Positions 19,587-31,529 of a DNA stretch of 64,000 bases are shown here, piece after piece (the first letter of the stretch is position 1; the number at the start of each line of letters is the position of its first letter). Under the pieces are notes generated by a model, which worked only from the letters and a program-made list of their open reading frames with translations, was not told where the DNA came from and searched no databases. The translations under genes and the position numbers were made by a program. This stretch comes from Dactylorhiza incarnata (lineage: Eukaryota > Streptophyta > Magnoliopsida > Asparagales > Orchidaceae): positions 2,852,001-2,916,000 of the forward strand of contig JAWHQI010000024.1 of the NCBI GenBank assembly GCA_033032865.1. Direction: 5' to 3'.

Positions 19587-21510
19587 ATGGCGCACAACGA
19601 TCATGCGTTCGTTGAGGGGCAAGGCATAAGTAGACCACCTTTATTCACGGGCACAAACTATAATTATTGGAAAACACGTATGCGTTGTTTTCTAATTGCG
19701 CAGAAGTCTGGAATATGGTAGAATCTAGTTACACTTCTCCAACATTTGTTGTAGGAGATGTAACTATGGATAAACCCAAAGACAAGTGGGATGATAATGA
19801 TAAATTAAAATGTAAGAACAATGCAAAAGCCATGAATGCTTTATTTTGCGCACTAGATCGCACTGAATTTAATTGAGTTTGTGCTTGTCATACTGCTTTT
19901 GATATTTGGAATCTTTTAGAAATTACTCATGAAGGTACTTCACAGGTAAAGGATTCAAAGCTATTTCAACTGGAGTCTGAATTTGAAAGGTTCAAAATGG
20001 AGGTAGATGAAGAGATTGATACGATGTACACACGATTCACAAAAATCGTGAACGACTCAAAGGTGCTAGGAAAGGTGTTCTCTAATGGAGACTTAGTAAG
20101 GAAAATCTTAAGATCACTTCCCCCGAAGTTCAATCGTAAAGTGACTGCAATTTCTGAGTCACATTATCTTAAGACCTTACAATTGGAGAGCCTCATTGGG
20201 AACTTGAAAACTCATGAAGTTGAATTGAAAATTCAACAACAAGAGTATATGGAGCCAAAGAAGAAGGGATTGGCTCTAAGATCTAAGAAGGAGGAAAGTA
20301 GTGATTCTGAGGAGGATGAAGAAGATGAAGAAAGTTTATTTGTTAGAAAGTTTAGAAAATTTATGAAAAATCCAGAGAGGAGGAATTCATTTAAGAAATA
20401 TTTTAAGAAGGAGACGTTTAGGAAGAAAAAAGGAAAGGAAGACGATGAGGAGGAAGAGAGACCGCCACCGGAGTGCTATCACTGCAAGAAGTTAGGACGC
20501 ATCCGAAGCAAGTGTCCAAAGTACTTAAAAGAACTTAAAGAAAATAAGCACAAAGGGTCGAAGAAGGTGTTGAAGGCGGAAACATGGGATGATACTACTT
20601 CTGAGGATGCAGGCAGTTCAAGCTCAAGTAAAGAAGAGGAGGCCAACATGTGCTTAATGGGAAAGAGCGTCATATCTGATGACGAATGCATTGTCCAAAG
20701 TGACACTGAGGTAACTCCTCCAACCTACGATGAATTATTTTCTGAATTTTTAAAGACTTGCAAATTTTTTGAAATGAGTTTAAAAGATAATGATCTTCTT
20801 AAATCTGAAAAAAAATTTACTTAAAGAAAACAAAAAATTGTTAAATGAAATTAAGACTATTGGAAAAAGAGATATTTCCTGCCAAGAGTGTGATCACTAT
20901 TTGGGAAGAATTAAAGAACTTGAAGAATCTCTTTCCAAATCTCATTCTAAAATAAAAATTCTTACTAAAAAGAATGAGATTTTAGAGAGAGATCTGAAAT
21001 CTTCAATTTTCAAAGTCCATGAGGGAAAGAAATCTTTTGAACGTAGATGCGTAAATCTAGTATCCGAGAATACAGAAATGAGAAACCAGATTCATGACTT
21101 AACACTAGTCATGAAAACATTTGGAATGGGCCGAAGATCACTGGATATGATCTTAGGATACCAACGCCATGGATCTGGAAGGTTTGGACTCGGATACACG
21201 TCGGGAAGCTATCGCCCGGCGACAACCACTGTCGCCGGCGACAGTGAAAAGTCCAGAAAATCTATTTTTACAAATTCTGAAGTTAATAAATTGTCTAATA
21301 CTGCATCCTCATCCAGTAAAAGTCCAGAAAAGTTATACTCATCTCAATACATTACATGTGTCAAATGCAATAGATTTGGTCACACTACGGACTCTTGCTG
21401 GAGGAAAGGAAAAAAGTAAAATTAAACAAATCTGGGTGCCTAAGGCTTCTACCTATACTATGGGTGGAACCACTTGGGTAACCAGATCTTTACTCACCTC
21501 TTCTTTCTAG
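19587..21510 (+). pseudogene. gag: gag of element A (broken)
   Basis: Copia gag, the capsid and nucleocapsid precursor. The ATG at 19587 follows the PBS and starts with a GQGISRPPLFTG motif typical of this family. The UBN2-type capsid region follows, then an acidic/basic stretch, then a zinc knuckle at about 20474-20515 (CYHC...C), where the His is replaced by Arg. From 20790 comes a coiled-coil-like region and a second, intact knuckle CVKCNRFGHTTDSC (about 21357-21398), ending in SSF and TAG at 21508. Damage: frameshift near 19690, stop at about 19875, frameshift near 20815. The part from 20711 on is also the putative intron. Confidence 0.88.
20711..21510 (+). other. Putative gag-pol intron of element A (800 nt)
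   Basis: The donor CTGAG|GTAACT falls on a codon boundary of gag. The acceptor CTCTTCTTTCTAG| has a good pyrimidine tract, and its last three bases are the gag stop TAG. The pol codon GTG starts directly after it, so removal joins gag to pol in phase 0. Related element D lacks the equivalent interval. The interval codes the coiled coil and second zinc knuckle of gag, and holds the palindrome CTGTCGCCGGCGACAG (21229-21244). Inferred, not shown by RNA data; stop readthrough is the alternative here because gag and pol share a frame. Confidence 0.6.
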
Positions 21511-24500
21511 GTGTGTTCGCAGGCTAAGGACAAAGAAGACGTGTGGTACTTGGACTCGGGTTGTTCAAAGCACATGACGGGCAATAAAGAGAAGTTCCTT
21601 AGGCTGGAGATGAAGAAAGGAGGAGTTGTTACATTTGGAGATGATGGAAAAGGAAAAATCATCGGCATCGGAGTTGTGGGTAACAAAAATTTTTCAATTT
21701 CAAATGTTCTATTTGTAGAAGGATTAAAGCATAATTTGATTTCTATTAGTCAATTATGTGATAAGGGTTTAAATATTTTATTTGAATCTTCTACAAATTT
21801 GTGCAAAATTATTAATTCTAAAACAAATGAAATTGTATTTGCCGCACCTAGATGTCATAATGTATATATGATTAAATTTCTTGATTTTTTAAATTCTACT
21901 TTAAAATGTTTTTTTATCAAAAAATGATGAATTAGATTTATGGCATAGGCGACTTGGACATACAAGTGCCAAGTTAATTACAAAACTTTCAAAAGATAAA
22001 TTAATTAAAGGTTTACCATTGTTAAATGGAAATTTATCTTCTTCATTATGTGTGCCTTGCCAAAAAGGAAAATTTTCAAAATCATCCTTTAAAAGTAAAA
22101 ATATTATTTCTACCACTAGGCCACTTCAATTAATACATATGGATTTATTTGGGCCAATTGGAATTTCTAGCTTAGGAGGTAGAAAATATACATTTGTATT
22201 AATCGATGATCATTCTCGTTTTTGTTGGACTTTATTTCTAACCTCCAAATCCGATGCATTTTCAGAATTTTCAAAATTATACTTGCGTATTCAAAATGAA
22301 TTTGAGTTAAAAATTAAACGCATACGATCGGATCATGGAGGAGAATTTGAAAATGAAAAGTTTATTTCTTTTTGTACGGAGTTAGGAATTAAACACGAAT
22401 TTTCCGCTCCACGCACACCACAGCAAAATGGTGTAGTGGAGAGGAAAAATTAAACTCTTCAAGAGTTAGCTCGTACGATGCTATCTGAGTTTAAATTACC
22501 AAAATCTTTTTGGGCTGAAGCAGTTAGTACGGCATGTTATGTAATTAATAGAGTAATGCTTCGCCCTATTTTAAAATTAACTCCTTATGAATTAATTTTT
22601 AGTAAAAAACCAAATATTTCTTATTTCAAAGTTTTTGGGTGTAAATGTTTTATTTTGAATTCTAAAGATTCCTTAGGAAAATTTGATGAAAAATGTGATG
22701 AAGGTATTTTTATTGGCTATTCTTCAACTAGTAAAGCTTATAGAATTTTTAATAAAAGAACAAAAATAGTTGAAGAATCTATTCATGTTAGGTTTGATGA
22801 GTTTGTTTCATGTGTAGAAAAGAAAATCACAGGAAAAGAAGATGAACCCCTTCCTTCGGTGGAGAATGATGATGAAGAACTTGGAGAAAATGAAGAAGAA
22901 AAAGAAGAAGAGAGAGAAGGAGAAAGAGAAGAAGATAGAGAAGGAGAAGAAAGAGAAGAATATGTGTCTCCCAGTGAATTGAGATTTTCAAAGGATCATC
23001 CAAAGGATCTTATCATTGGAGATCCGCAAAAAGGGGTTAGTACTCGTTCATCGTTACATGTTTTATTTTCAAACCTTTGTTTTGTCTCTGAAATAGAACC
23101 AAAAGATGTTTCCACCGCTTTAAATGATGAATTTTGGTTGTTAGCTATGAATGAAGAACTTAATCAATTTGAACGTAATAAGGTTTGGAATCTTGTAGAA
23201 CGACCCAAAAATCATCCTGTCGTTGGAGTTAAGTGGATTTTCAAAAATAAATTGGATAGTGAATCTAGAATTATTAGAAATAAAGCCAGATTAGTTGCAA
23301 AAGGTTATGCACAAATTGAAGGGGTGGATTTTGATGAAACTTTTGCACCCGTAGCAAGATTAGAAGCGGTTAGGATATTTCTTGCATTTACTTGTTTTAA
23401 AAGATTTAAATTATTTCAAATGGATGTCAAAACCGCATTTTTAAATGGGTATATAAAAGAAGAGGTTTATGTAGAATAACCCCCTGGTTTTATAAATGAG
23501 AAATATCCAAATTATGTTTATAAATTAGATAAAGCGCTTTATGGATTAAAACAAGCGCCTCGTGCTTGGTATGATCGATTAACTCAATATTTGTTAAAGC
23601 ATGATTATAAAATAGGAAGTGCCGATTCTACACTATTCATTAAGCAAATTGATCATGATTTAGTTATTTTGCAAATTTATGTTGATGATATTATTTTTGG
23701 AGCCACTAATGAAGAGTTGTGTAATGAAATAGTTCAAATTATGAAAAATAAATTTGAAATGAGCATGGTAGGAGAACTTTCATATTTTCTAGGTTTTCAA
23801 ATTACACAAAAACATGATGGTATCTTTATATGTCAATCCAAATATATTCATGATATGTTAAAAAGATTTGGATTTGAAAATCTTAAGCATGCAAACACTC
23901 CTATGAGTACTTCACTAAAATTAGGAAAAGATGAAAGTGGTGTTTCAATTGAGCAACCCTTTATAGAAGTATGATAGGATCTTTATTGTATTTAACCGCC
24001 TCTAGACCTGACATTATGTTTGCCGTTTGTTTATGTGCTAGATTTCAGGCTAATCCTAAAGAGTCACATTTAAAAGCGGTGAAATGCATCTTTCGATATC
24101 TTATAGGAACATCTAAATTAGGATTATGGTATCCTCATAATGATTCCTTTATTTTACATGGCTTTTCGGATTCAGATTATGCTGGATGTTCTTTAGATAG
24201 GAAAAGCACTAGTGGCACTTGTCATTTTATCGGCCCTTCACTTATTTCATGGTCGAGTAGGAAACAGAATTCTGTTGCCCTCTCTACTACCGAGGCCAAA
24301 TATATTGCACTAGGTAGTTGTTGTGCCCAAGCTCTTTGGATGTCACAAACATTAGAAGACTTTGGCATGCAACAAAGTCGTGTAGAATTAAAGTGTGATA
24401 ATAAAAGTGTTATAGACTTAACTAATAATCCCGTATTACACTCTAGATCTAAGCATATAGATGTCCGACATCATTTTATAAGGGATCATATTAAGAAGGG

Positions 24501-24624
24501 TAATATAAAAATCAACTTTATAGGCACGGAAAATCAACTAGCGGATATATTCACTAAACCGTTACCGGATTCCCGTTTTTCTATGCTTAGGCTAGAATTG
24601 GGAATCCTAGACATTTCACAATGA
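21511..24624 (+). pseudogene. pol: pol of element A (protease, integrase, RT, RNase H; broken)
   Basis: Copia order. Protease: WYLDSGCSKHMTG near 21544 (catalytic DSG). Integrase: HHCC region (LWHRRLGH...LCVPC, about 21938-22063), catalytic core with HMDLFGP, SDHGGEFENE and TPQQNGVVERKN, then the FGCKCFIL region. An acidic Glu-rich linker lies near 22860-22960. [36 protein letters not shown] and YVDDIIFG (about 23680). RNase H: DSDYAGC, TEAKYIAL, HIDVRHHFI. Ends at 24622-24624. Broken by frameshifts near 21920 and 23965 and stops at about 22450 and 23477. The style fits SIRE-like Copia. Confidence 0.93.
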
Positions 24625-24825
24625 TTATATCACTACTTAAAACCTATAAAAATTTGAAAACATCACAATAGCCTTACATTTTAAAAAGAAAAACTAAATG
24701 TTAACATAAACATTCACCACATCAATCATGTCCAAATCTTAAAAATTATTACAGAATTTTAATAAAAGGGTACTTAAAAAGTCTCAAAATAGAAGTTCGC
24801 AAAATTAGGAAGAGATCTTGGCTGG

Positions 24826-25261
24826 GCAGCTGTCGGATGGCGACAGTGATCTGTCGGATGGCGATATCCCCCAGAACTCTGTTTCAATCCGACTCCTCCT
24901 CATTCCGACTACCTGCTCCACTGCTTTCAGGAATATCAAAATCTGATCTCCTTACTACTGTCTTCCTCCGTCGACCCTGACTCACTGATTGGCGATGAGG
25001 CTCCTCCTCTGTAGGCATTTCCCATTCTGCGGCTTCAGCAGGTGTAGGCTTTAATTTAAGTCCCTTAACAAGGAACTTCATAAATTTCTGCATCCGCGTC
25101 TGATCTTTCTTCACCTCCACCTTGTGTTCTTCAAATGACCTTGTGTTCTCGAAAACTCTCCTAAAAATGAAGTGAAGTGTCGGTAAAAATACGAAATGCG
25201 TCTTTTTATCCTTTCTGAGCTGTCGGATGGCGACAGCTACCTATCGGAAATCCGACAGCTT
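24826..25261. repeat. Post-pol palindromes of element A
   Basis: CTGTCGGATGGCGACAG and a variant at 24826-24868, and CTGTCGGATGGCGACAG plus CTATCGGAAATCCGACAG at about 25219-25260. They match the U3 motif of the same element and flank the antisense ORF. Confidence 0.85.
24884..25235 (-). CDS. Antisense ORF in element A, unrecognised
   Basis: An open frame lies opposite to the element between its two post-pol palindrome clusters. It is open from about 25235 and ends at 24884; the first GTG start is at 25120 and I see no good ATG. The protein has a hydrophobic/aromatic part, a Lys/Met-rich helix-like part (TRMQKFMKFLVKGLKLKP), and an acidic tail after a basic GRRRKTVVRR patch. Composition looks coding rather than random. 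It may be the 3' exon or remnant of an extra retroelement ORF; extra antisense ORFs are known in some plant LTR elements. Function unknown. Confidence 0.35.
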
Positions 25262-26339
25262 CTAAAAAAAACAAATAATACTTAATTAAAATTCTTGTTT
25301 ACACTAGTTTGTTCAATACCTGATTCTATAAATGTTCATATGAGATTTTTTGTATCATGCATAAAGGATTCTTCTTGTGTTATTATTCAAAACAATAGCT
25401 TACCACATGATTATGCTGTTCAATCTTAGCTTATCATTGTGATGACACTTTCATATAGTAATTACGAATTGTTTTCGCATGCCTCTAAGTATAAGAAATC
25501 TTTTATCTATGATAATGAACAATCACAAACACTTACTTTGGTAATACATGTTAATGAAATTTATTTTATACATACATCATGATTGATCGAACATAATAAA
25601 ATACATTTCATAAATGTCACCTTCACCTTTGATACTTTGCACTTATTCAAATTTTACCATTTATGGCATGCAAGTGAATTCGGAGATCCTTCACATCTAT
25701 GAATCCTCAAAACAAAAAAAAGAAGGAAAATTCAAATGCAAAACATTCATTTTGCCAAAAATGTTGAAAGACATAAAAAAAATTGAAAAGGATCCTCCAC
25801 CAAGCACTACTTAGCCTCCTGATAAGTCTTAATGAGCATTGTGAAGTTAAGCACCTTGGAAAGAATTGTAAAGTGTCTTGCAAAAACAAAATGGTCCTTT
25901 TATGTATATTTGCAAAGTTTCTGGTTCAAAAGTACGGGCTTTATGTATATTTATGTTATGTTTATCAATTCCACGGTCATGTATATTTTAAATATATTCA
26001 TATGTATTCTTTCTCAAAGTATCACTACTACACTTCATTGTTATTTATAAAATTTCTTCTTATGAGAATTGGACCGAAACGATTCAATATTTTATATCCT
26101 CCTGTGTCTCTCTCTCATAATTGAAATTGAATCTCATCATGGTTAAGTATATTTTCTTCTATACATTATAACACATTACTAGAATGCTTAGCCTCATCTC
26201 TATGATTACTTATCTCAATATTCTATCACTTACAAAGCTTCCGCCAGTATATTCTTACTCTCCCTATATTCTTTCTTATTTTCTAAAAGATCTCTATAAA
26301 CCTCTTTCCTCGTCTCTATTAACATCTTTTGCTAATATC
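25262..26339 (+). other. Non-coding 3' region of element A
   Basis: AT-rich, without convincing ORFs. The 25380-25600 part is similar to D's tail at 10000-10200. Confidence 0.5.
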
Positions 26340-26574
26340 AAAGGGGGAGAAGATAATAAGAAATCAATTAAATCACTTAAAATACTAAATTAATTAAGTA
26401 AGCATATATGTAGGGGGAGAATATGTTTAGAAGGAGCTAATATTAAGGGGGAGATCATATTAAGGGGGAGATCTTAAGCTCACACTTGTACACACACAAT
26501 GTACTTTTCACTATCTCAATAGGATTTATTCGATTTCTTTTTATAAGGATTTGTTATTATCAAAAGGGGGAGAT
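26340..26574 (+). promoter_or_regulatory. Multiple polypurine tracts of element A
   Basis: Five AGGGGGAGA-type tracts (about 26341, 26412, 26447, 26464 and 26562). The last lies directly before the 3' LTR and would be the plus-strand primer. Multiple tracts of this kind are a known trait of Sireviruses. Confidence 0.85.
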
Positions 26575-27832
26575 TGTTGGAGCATGCGTTCCGCACTCGT
26601 CCAGTTTGAGAATAACAAATCCCGAATGTATTTGATCCTATTTTTGATTAATGGTGTGCAGATAACAGGTGAAAGAATAACATGTTTTCAATTGGAGCAA
26701 AATATCAATTTTCCAAATTTTGGAGCTATCGGATTTCCGACAGCCCTATCGGATTTCCGACAGCGCGTTTCTCTGATCTCTGCTCAACGGTTAAGAGCTG
26801 TCGGATTTCCGATATCGCTAACGGATTTCCGACAGCCCACGATCTTCCAATAATGTCAGGACGTGCAGCAGTTACCTTAGCTAACGGATATCCGACAGTG
26901 CTATCGGATCTCCGACATCCCACGTCTCAACCACGACCTCAACTTCACGCAGAAACTTCGTTTTAGTGGGACACGTGGCAGCTTCTGGAGATATCGGATT
27001 CCGGAGATAGTAGATATCGGATGGCGACAGCTCTTTTTCTTAAAAGAGTTCAACTTCGTGGAATTCAGTTCTTGAGATTTCCAGGGCTTTCTTCCAGAGT
27101 GCATACAAACCAGAAAGCTCAAGAACACCATCAACTCCCATTTGTGCAAAGAAGGATTGAGATTGAAGACGAGATCAGACGCACTTCTACATCAACGATC
27201 ATCTCGAGGCTTCAACCTTCCTTTCAGAGATCTGAATTTCTAGGGAGTTGTTCTTTTCATTTTGTATTTCATTCACATTTACTTTTCACTTTGTAATCGT
27301 TGTAGAAATCGTCGTCTTGCGTGCAGCGTCTTCGTCCTTGCGCGGCTTAGGGGAAAATCGCTTCCTTGTGCAGAGCGTCCAAGTCCTTGCGTGGCTTGGT
27401 AGGAAATCGTGGCCTTGTGTGCTACATCTAGATCTTGGGAAGATCTAGAGGGTAGGCTTGGGCTTGATCTAGGGAGAGACAAGTGATAGCCTTTGGATCC
27501 TTGGTAGAAGGATTGGTAAAATCAAAATTATTGAAATTTATATTATCATATTTGTGCATTGATCTTAAGCATTGTTAAGATCATTTTATTGTATGTAAAT
27601 TTCATGATTAATATAATTATGCTTCTTTCATTAATTGCAAATTTGGTTGCTTAATCTTTAACTTAGAAATTTGTGTTTGGTTTAATACAAAAATTACATT
27701 GGTTTGAAATTGTTTACAAGTAATTTTTTAGAAAAGTAAAATCTGTTTAAAAAATTATTAAGTAAAAATTATATTTTAAACACACCCTTATTCACCCCCC
27801 CCCCCCCTCTAAGGGCGTCACACGATCCAATA
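26575..27832 (+). mobile_element. 3' LTR of element A
   Basis: Starts TGTTGGAGCATGCG after the purine tract and ends GATCCAATA (expected CA), followed by TSD GTTAG. The C run near the end has 13 C versus 16 in the 5' LTR. Confidence 0.93.
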
Positions 27833-27997
27833 GTTAGTGCTAGCGCGGCAAACAGTAAGTGATTTTTTGAGAATTTTAATTTTTCACTTTTTGATCTTGA
27901 TTAAGAGTCCTTAGAGTACTCTTATGCAGAAATTTGTAATTTTTGGAGATGTCTTGATTGCTCAATTTGCATAAAACTTTAGCGATTTTCAAATAAC

Positions 27998-30900
27998 TCA
28001 TCCTAAGATGTCTAAGACTCCTTATTCCAACCTTAACATTTGAAACCTTGCATCGGGAAGAGGTTTAGTGAATATATCAGCAAGTTGAGAGTCCGTGCCA
28101 ATGAAACTTATTCTAACATTTTCCGTTTCAATGTGATCCCTTATGAAATGATGACGTACATCTATATGTTTGGATCTAGAATAGTGTATGGATTATTTGT
28201 AAGATCAATGGCACTTTTGTTGTCACATTTCAATTCAATAAGTTGTAGATGAATAGCAAAGTCCTCTAGAGTTTGGCTCATCCATAGTGCTTGTGCACAA
28301 CAACTCCCTAATGCAATATATTCGGCCTCTATGGTGGAGAGTGCAACCGAATTTTGTTTCCTACTAGACCATGCAACTAATGAAGGTCATAGAAAATAGC
28401 AAGTACCGCTAGTGCTTTTTCTATCAAGTGTGCATCCGGCGTAGTCCGAATCGAAATAGCCATGAAGTGTAAATGTATTATTATGCGGGTACCATAATCC
28501 TAATCTAGATGACCCAATTAGATATCTAAGAATTCGTTTAACCGCTTTTAAGTGAGATTCTTTTGGATTGGCTTGAAATCGAGCACATAAACATATGACA
28601 AACATGATATTGGGTCTAGTTGCACTTAGATAGAGTAGAGATCCTATCATACCTCTATATAAAGTTTGATCAATTGAAATTCCTGATTCATCTTTTCCTA
28701 ATTTTAGTAATGCACTCATTGGAGTAGAAGCTTGTTTAAAGTTTTCAAATCCAAAGCGTTTAAGCATATCAAAGACATATTTAGTTTGACATATAAAATA
28801 CAATCATTTCTTTGTGATATTTGAAAACCAAGAAAATAAGAAAGTTCTCCTACTAGACTCATTTCAAATTCATTTTTCATCACTAAAATAACTTCATTAC
28901 ACAACTCTTCATTAGTAGATCCAAAGATTATATCATCAACATATATTTGTAAAATAATCAAATCATTATTATTGTGCTTAATGAAGAGAGTATTATCAGC
29001 ACTTCCCATAATATAATCGTGTTTTAATAAAAATGATAGTAAGTCTTTCATAGCATGCACGGGGCGCTTGTTTTAAACCATAAAGCATTTTTTCTATCTT
29101 ATAAACTTGATTGAGAAATTTTTCACTAATAAAACTGGGGGGTTGTTCAACATAAACTTCTTCTTTTACATATCCGTTTAAAAAAACACTGTTTACATCC
29201 ATTTGAAATAATTTTATTCTTTTAAAGCTTGCAAATGCTAGAAAAATTCGTATAGATTCCAATCTAGCAACGAGTGCAAAAGTTTCATCAAAATATATCC
29301 CCTCGATTTGAGAATATCCTTGTGCTACTAAGCGTGCCTTATTTTTAATGATTCTAGACTCACCATCTAATTTATTTTTATAAATCCATTTTACACCTAC
29401 AACCGGGTGATTAGATGGTCTTTCTACTAATTTCCAAATATTATATCGCTCAAATTGTTCTAACTCTTCATTCATATCCAAAAACCAAAATTCATCATTT
29501 AAAGCGGTAGAAATAGTTTTTGGTTCTATTTCGGAAATAAAACAAATATTTGAATAAGATTCATGAAGAGAAGAGCGAGTTCTTACCCCCAATAGATGGT
29601 TCACCAATTATTAGCTCTCGTGGATGATCCTTTGTAAATTACAGAGCGCTTGGAGGCACAGAATCATCTTCCTTGGCCTCCTTTTCCTTTTCTTTGGAAG
29701 GTTCCTCATCATCATGCTCCAAATGTGGTAAGAGATCATCCTCTTTGCCTACGAAAAGTCTTTCTACACAAGGAACAAGCTCATCAAATTTCACATTAAT
29801 CGACTCTTCAACTTTACTAGTTCTTTTATTAAAAATTCTATAAGCTTTACTAGTTGAGGAGTATCCAAGAAAAATTCCTTCATCGCATTTTTCATCAAAC
29901 TTTCCCAAGCTATCTTTAGTATTCAAAATAAAACATTTACAACCAAAAACTTTGAAGATACATTAGGCTTCTTTTGAAAATAGAGTTCATAAGGTGTGTG
30001 ATTAATCGATGGGCGAAGCATGATTCTATTCATAACATAACATGATGTATTTATGGCTTCGGCCCAAAAGGACTTAGGCAATTTATATTCACATAGCATC
30101 GTGTGTGCTAGTTCTTGAAGTGTCCTATTCTTTCTTTCTACAGCACCATTTTGTTGTGGTGTGTGTGGTGTGGAAAGCTCATGTTTAATGCCCAACATAT
30201 CACAAAAAGATGTAAACTTTTCATTTTCAAATTCTCCTCCATGATCTGAGCGAATGCATTTAATTTTTAAATCACTTTCATTTTGAATACGTGTACATAA
30301 TTTTGCAAATTCGCAAAACGCATCGGATTTGGATGAGAGAAATAATGTCCAACAATATCTTGAAAAATCATCTATTAAAACATAAGTATATGATCTACCA
30401 CCAAGACCTGCGGTGCTAACGGGACCAAGAAGATCCATATGAATTAATTGCAAGGGTCTTGTAGTAGAAATAAAATTTTTACTTTTGAAAGAGAATCTAG
30501 TAAATTTACCCTTTTGACATGGTGAACAAAGTGAAGGTAAAGTTCCATTTAACCTAGGAAATCCTCTAATTAAATCACTTTTGACAAGTTTTATAATAAG
30601 CTTTGTGCTAGCATGTCCTAGCCGTTTATGCCAAAGTTCTAATTCATTATTTTTAGTGATAAAACATTTTATAGATTATTTAGAAAGATCATGAAAAGAA
30701 ACTAGATAAACATTATGCATTCTTGGTGCAGTTAGTAAAATATCTTTTGTAGTAGGATTAGATATTTTGCATAGATTAGTGGAAGATTCAAATAAATATC
30801 TAATCCTTTATCGCATAATTGGCTAATAGAAATTAGATTATGTTTTAGCCCTTTCACATAAAGAACATTAGATATCGTAAAGAATTCGTTACCAATTGTA

Positions 30901-31061
30901 CCAATTCCCATGATTCTTCCTTTTCCGTTATCGCCAAACGTCGCGATCCCTCCCTTCTTCTTTTCTAGGCTAAGGAACTTTGCTTTATTGCCCGTCATGT
31001 GCTTGGAGCATCCAGAATCCAAGTACCACACGTCTTCATTTTCCTTAGCCTACCTGCACAT
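27998..31061 (-). pseudogene. pol: pol of element D (broken)
   Basis: Minus-strand Copia pol. Protease with WYLDSGCSKHMTG at about 31028; integrase with HMDLLGP, SDHGGEFENE and TPQQNGAVERKN (about 30450-30120); RT with FQMDVNSVFLNG and YVDDIIFG (about 28940); RNase H with DSDYAGC and the conserved LADIFTKPLP-type end; stop at about 27998. Frames break near 30780, 30660-30460, 29930, 29610, 29050 and 28800-28390. A TAG lies just after the gag-pol joint (about 31050). Closest relative in the window is element C. Confidence 0.9.
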
Positions 31062-31529
31062 CTCAGTGTTGCTAAGAATACTAGCATCATCGTCGTCATT
31101 TACACGTCCCATGAGGCACATATTTGCTTCCTCATCTTCGCTTGATGAAGACCCACTTGATCCTTCGGAGGAGGAGGAGTCATCCCATGTTCTAGCTTTT
31201 AGCACTTTCCTCTTTTCCTTCCCTTTGTGCCGCTTTTCCTTTTTTTCCTCCAAAAATTTTGGGCACTGGCTCCGTATATGCCTGGTCTTCCTGCAGTGAT
31301 AGCATTCTGGTGGAGGTATTTCTTCTTCATCATCGCTCTCCTTTTCCTTCTTTGAAGATGACCCTTTCCATCTTCCTTCCTTTTGAAAATATTTTCGGAA
31401 GGTGTTTCTCCTTTCCGGATTTCTCATGAATTTTCGGAAGTTCTTTACCAAAAGGCTTTCTTCATCTTCATATTCATCCTCTTGGCACTCTTTCTTTGAT
31501 TTTAGTGCCAACGCCTTCTTCTTTGGCTC
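31062..31529 (-). pseudogene. gag: 3' part of gag of element D
   Basis: Continues the gag that begins at 47766 after insertion B. It has the Lys-rich KKKALALKSKKEC stretch, a basic/acidic region and an intact zinc knuckle CYHCRKTRHIRSQC (about 31305-31264). It ends at SNTE and is fused directly to pol at 31062/31061, with no second knuckle, no coiled coil and no SSF-TAG. Those are coded by the interval that is present in A and C and absent here. Confidence 0.85.

Larger units (their letters stand above)
10580..27832 (+). mobile_element. Element A: SIRE-like Copia retrotransposon
   Basis: TSD GTTAG at 10575-10579 and 27833-27837. 5' LTR 10580-19537 (contains G), PBS, gag, pol, non-coding tail with antisense ORF, purine tracts, 3' LTR 26575-27832 (its final CA mutated to TA). 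Without G the element is about 9.56 kb. It landed in the palindromic post-pol region of element D. Confidence 0.92.
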
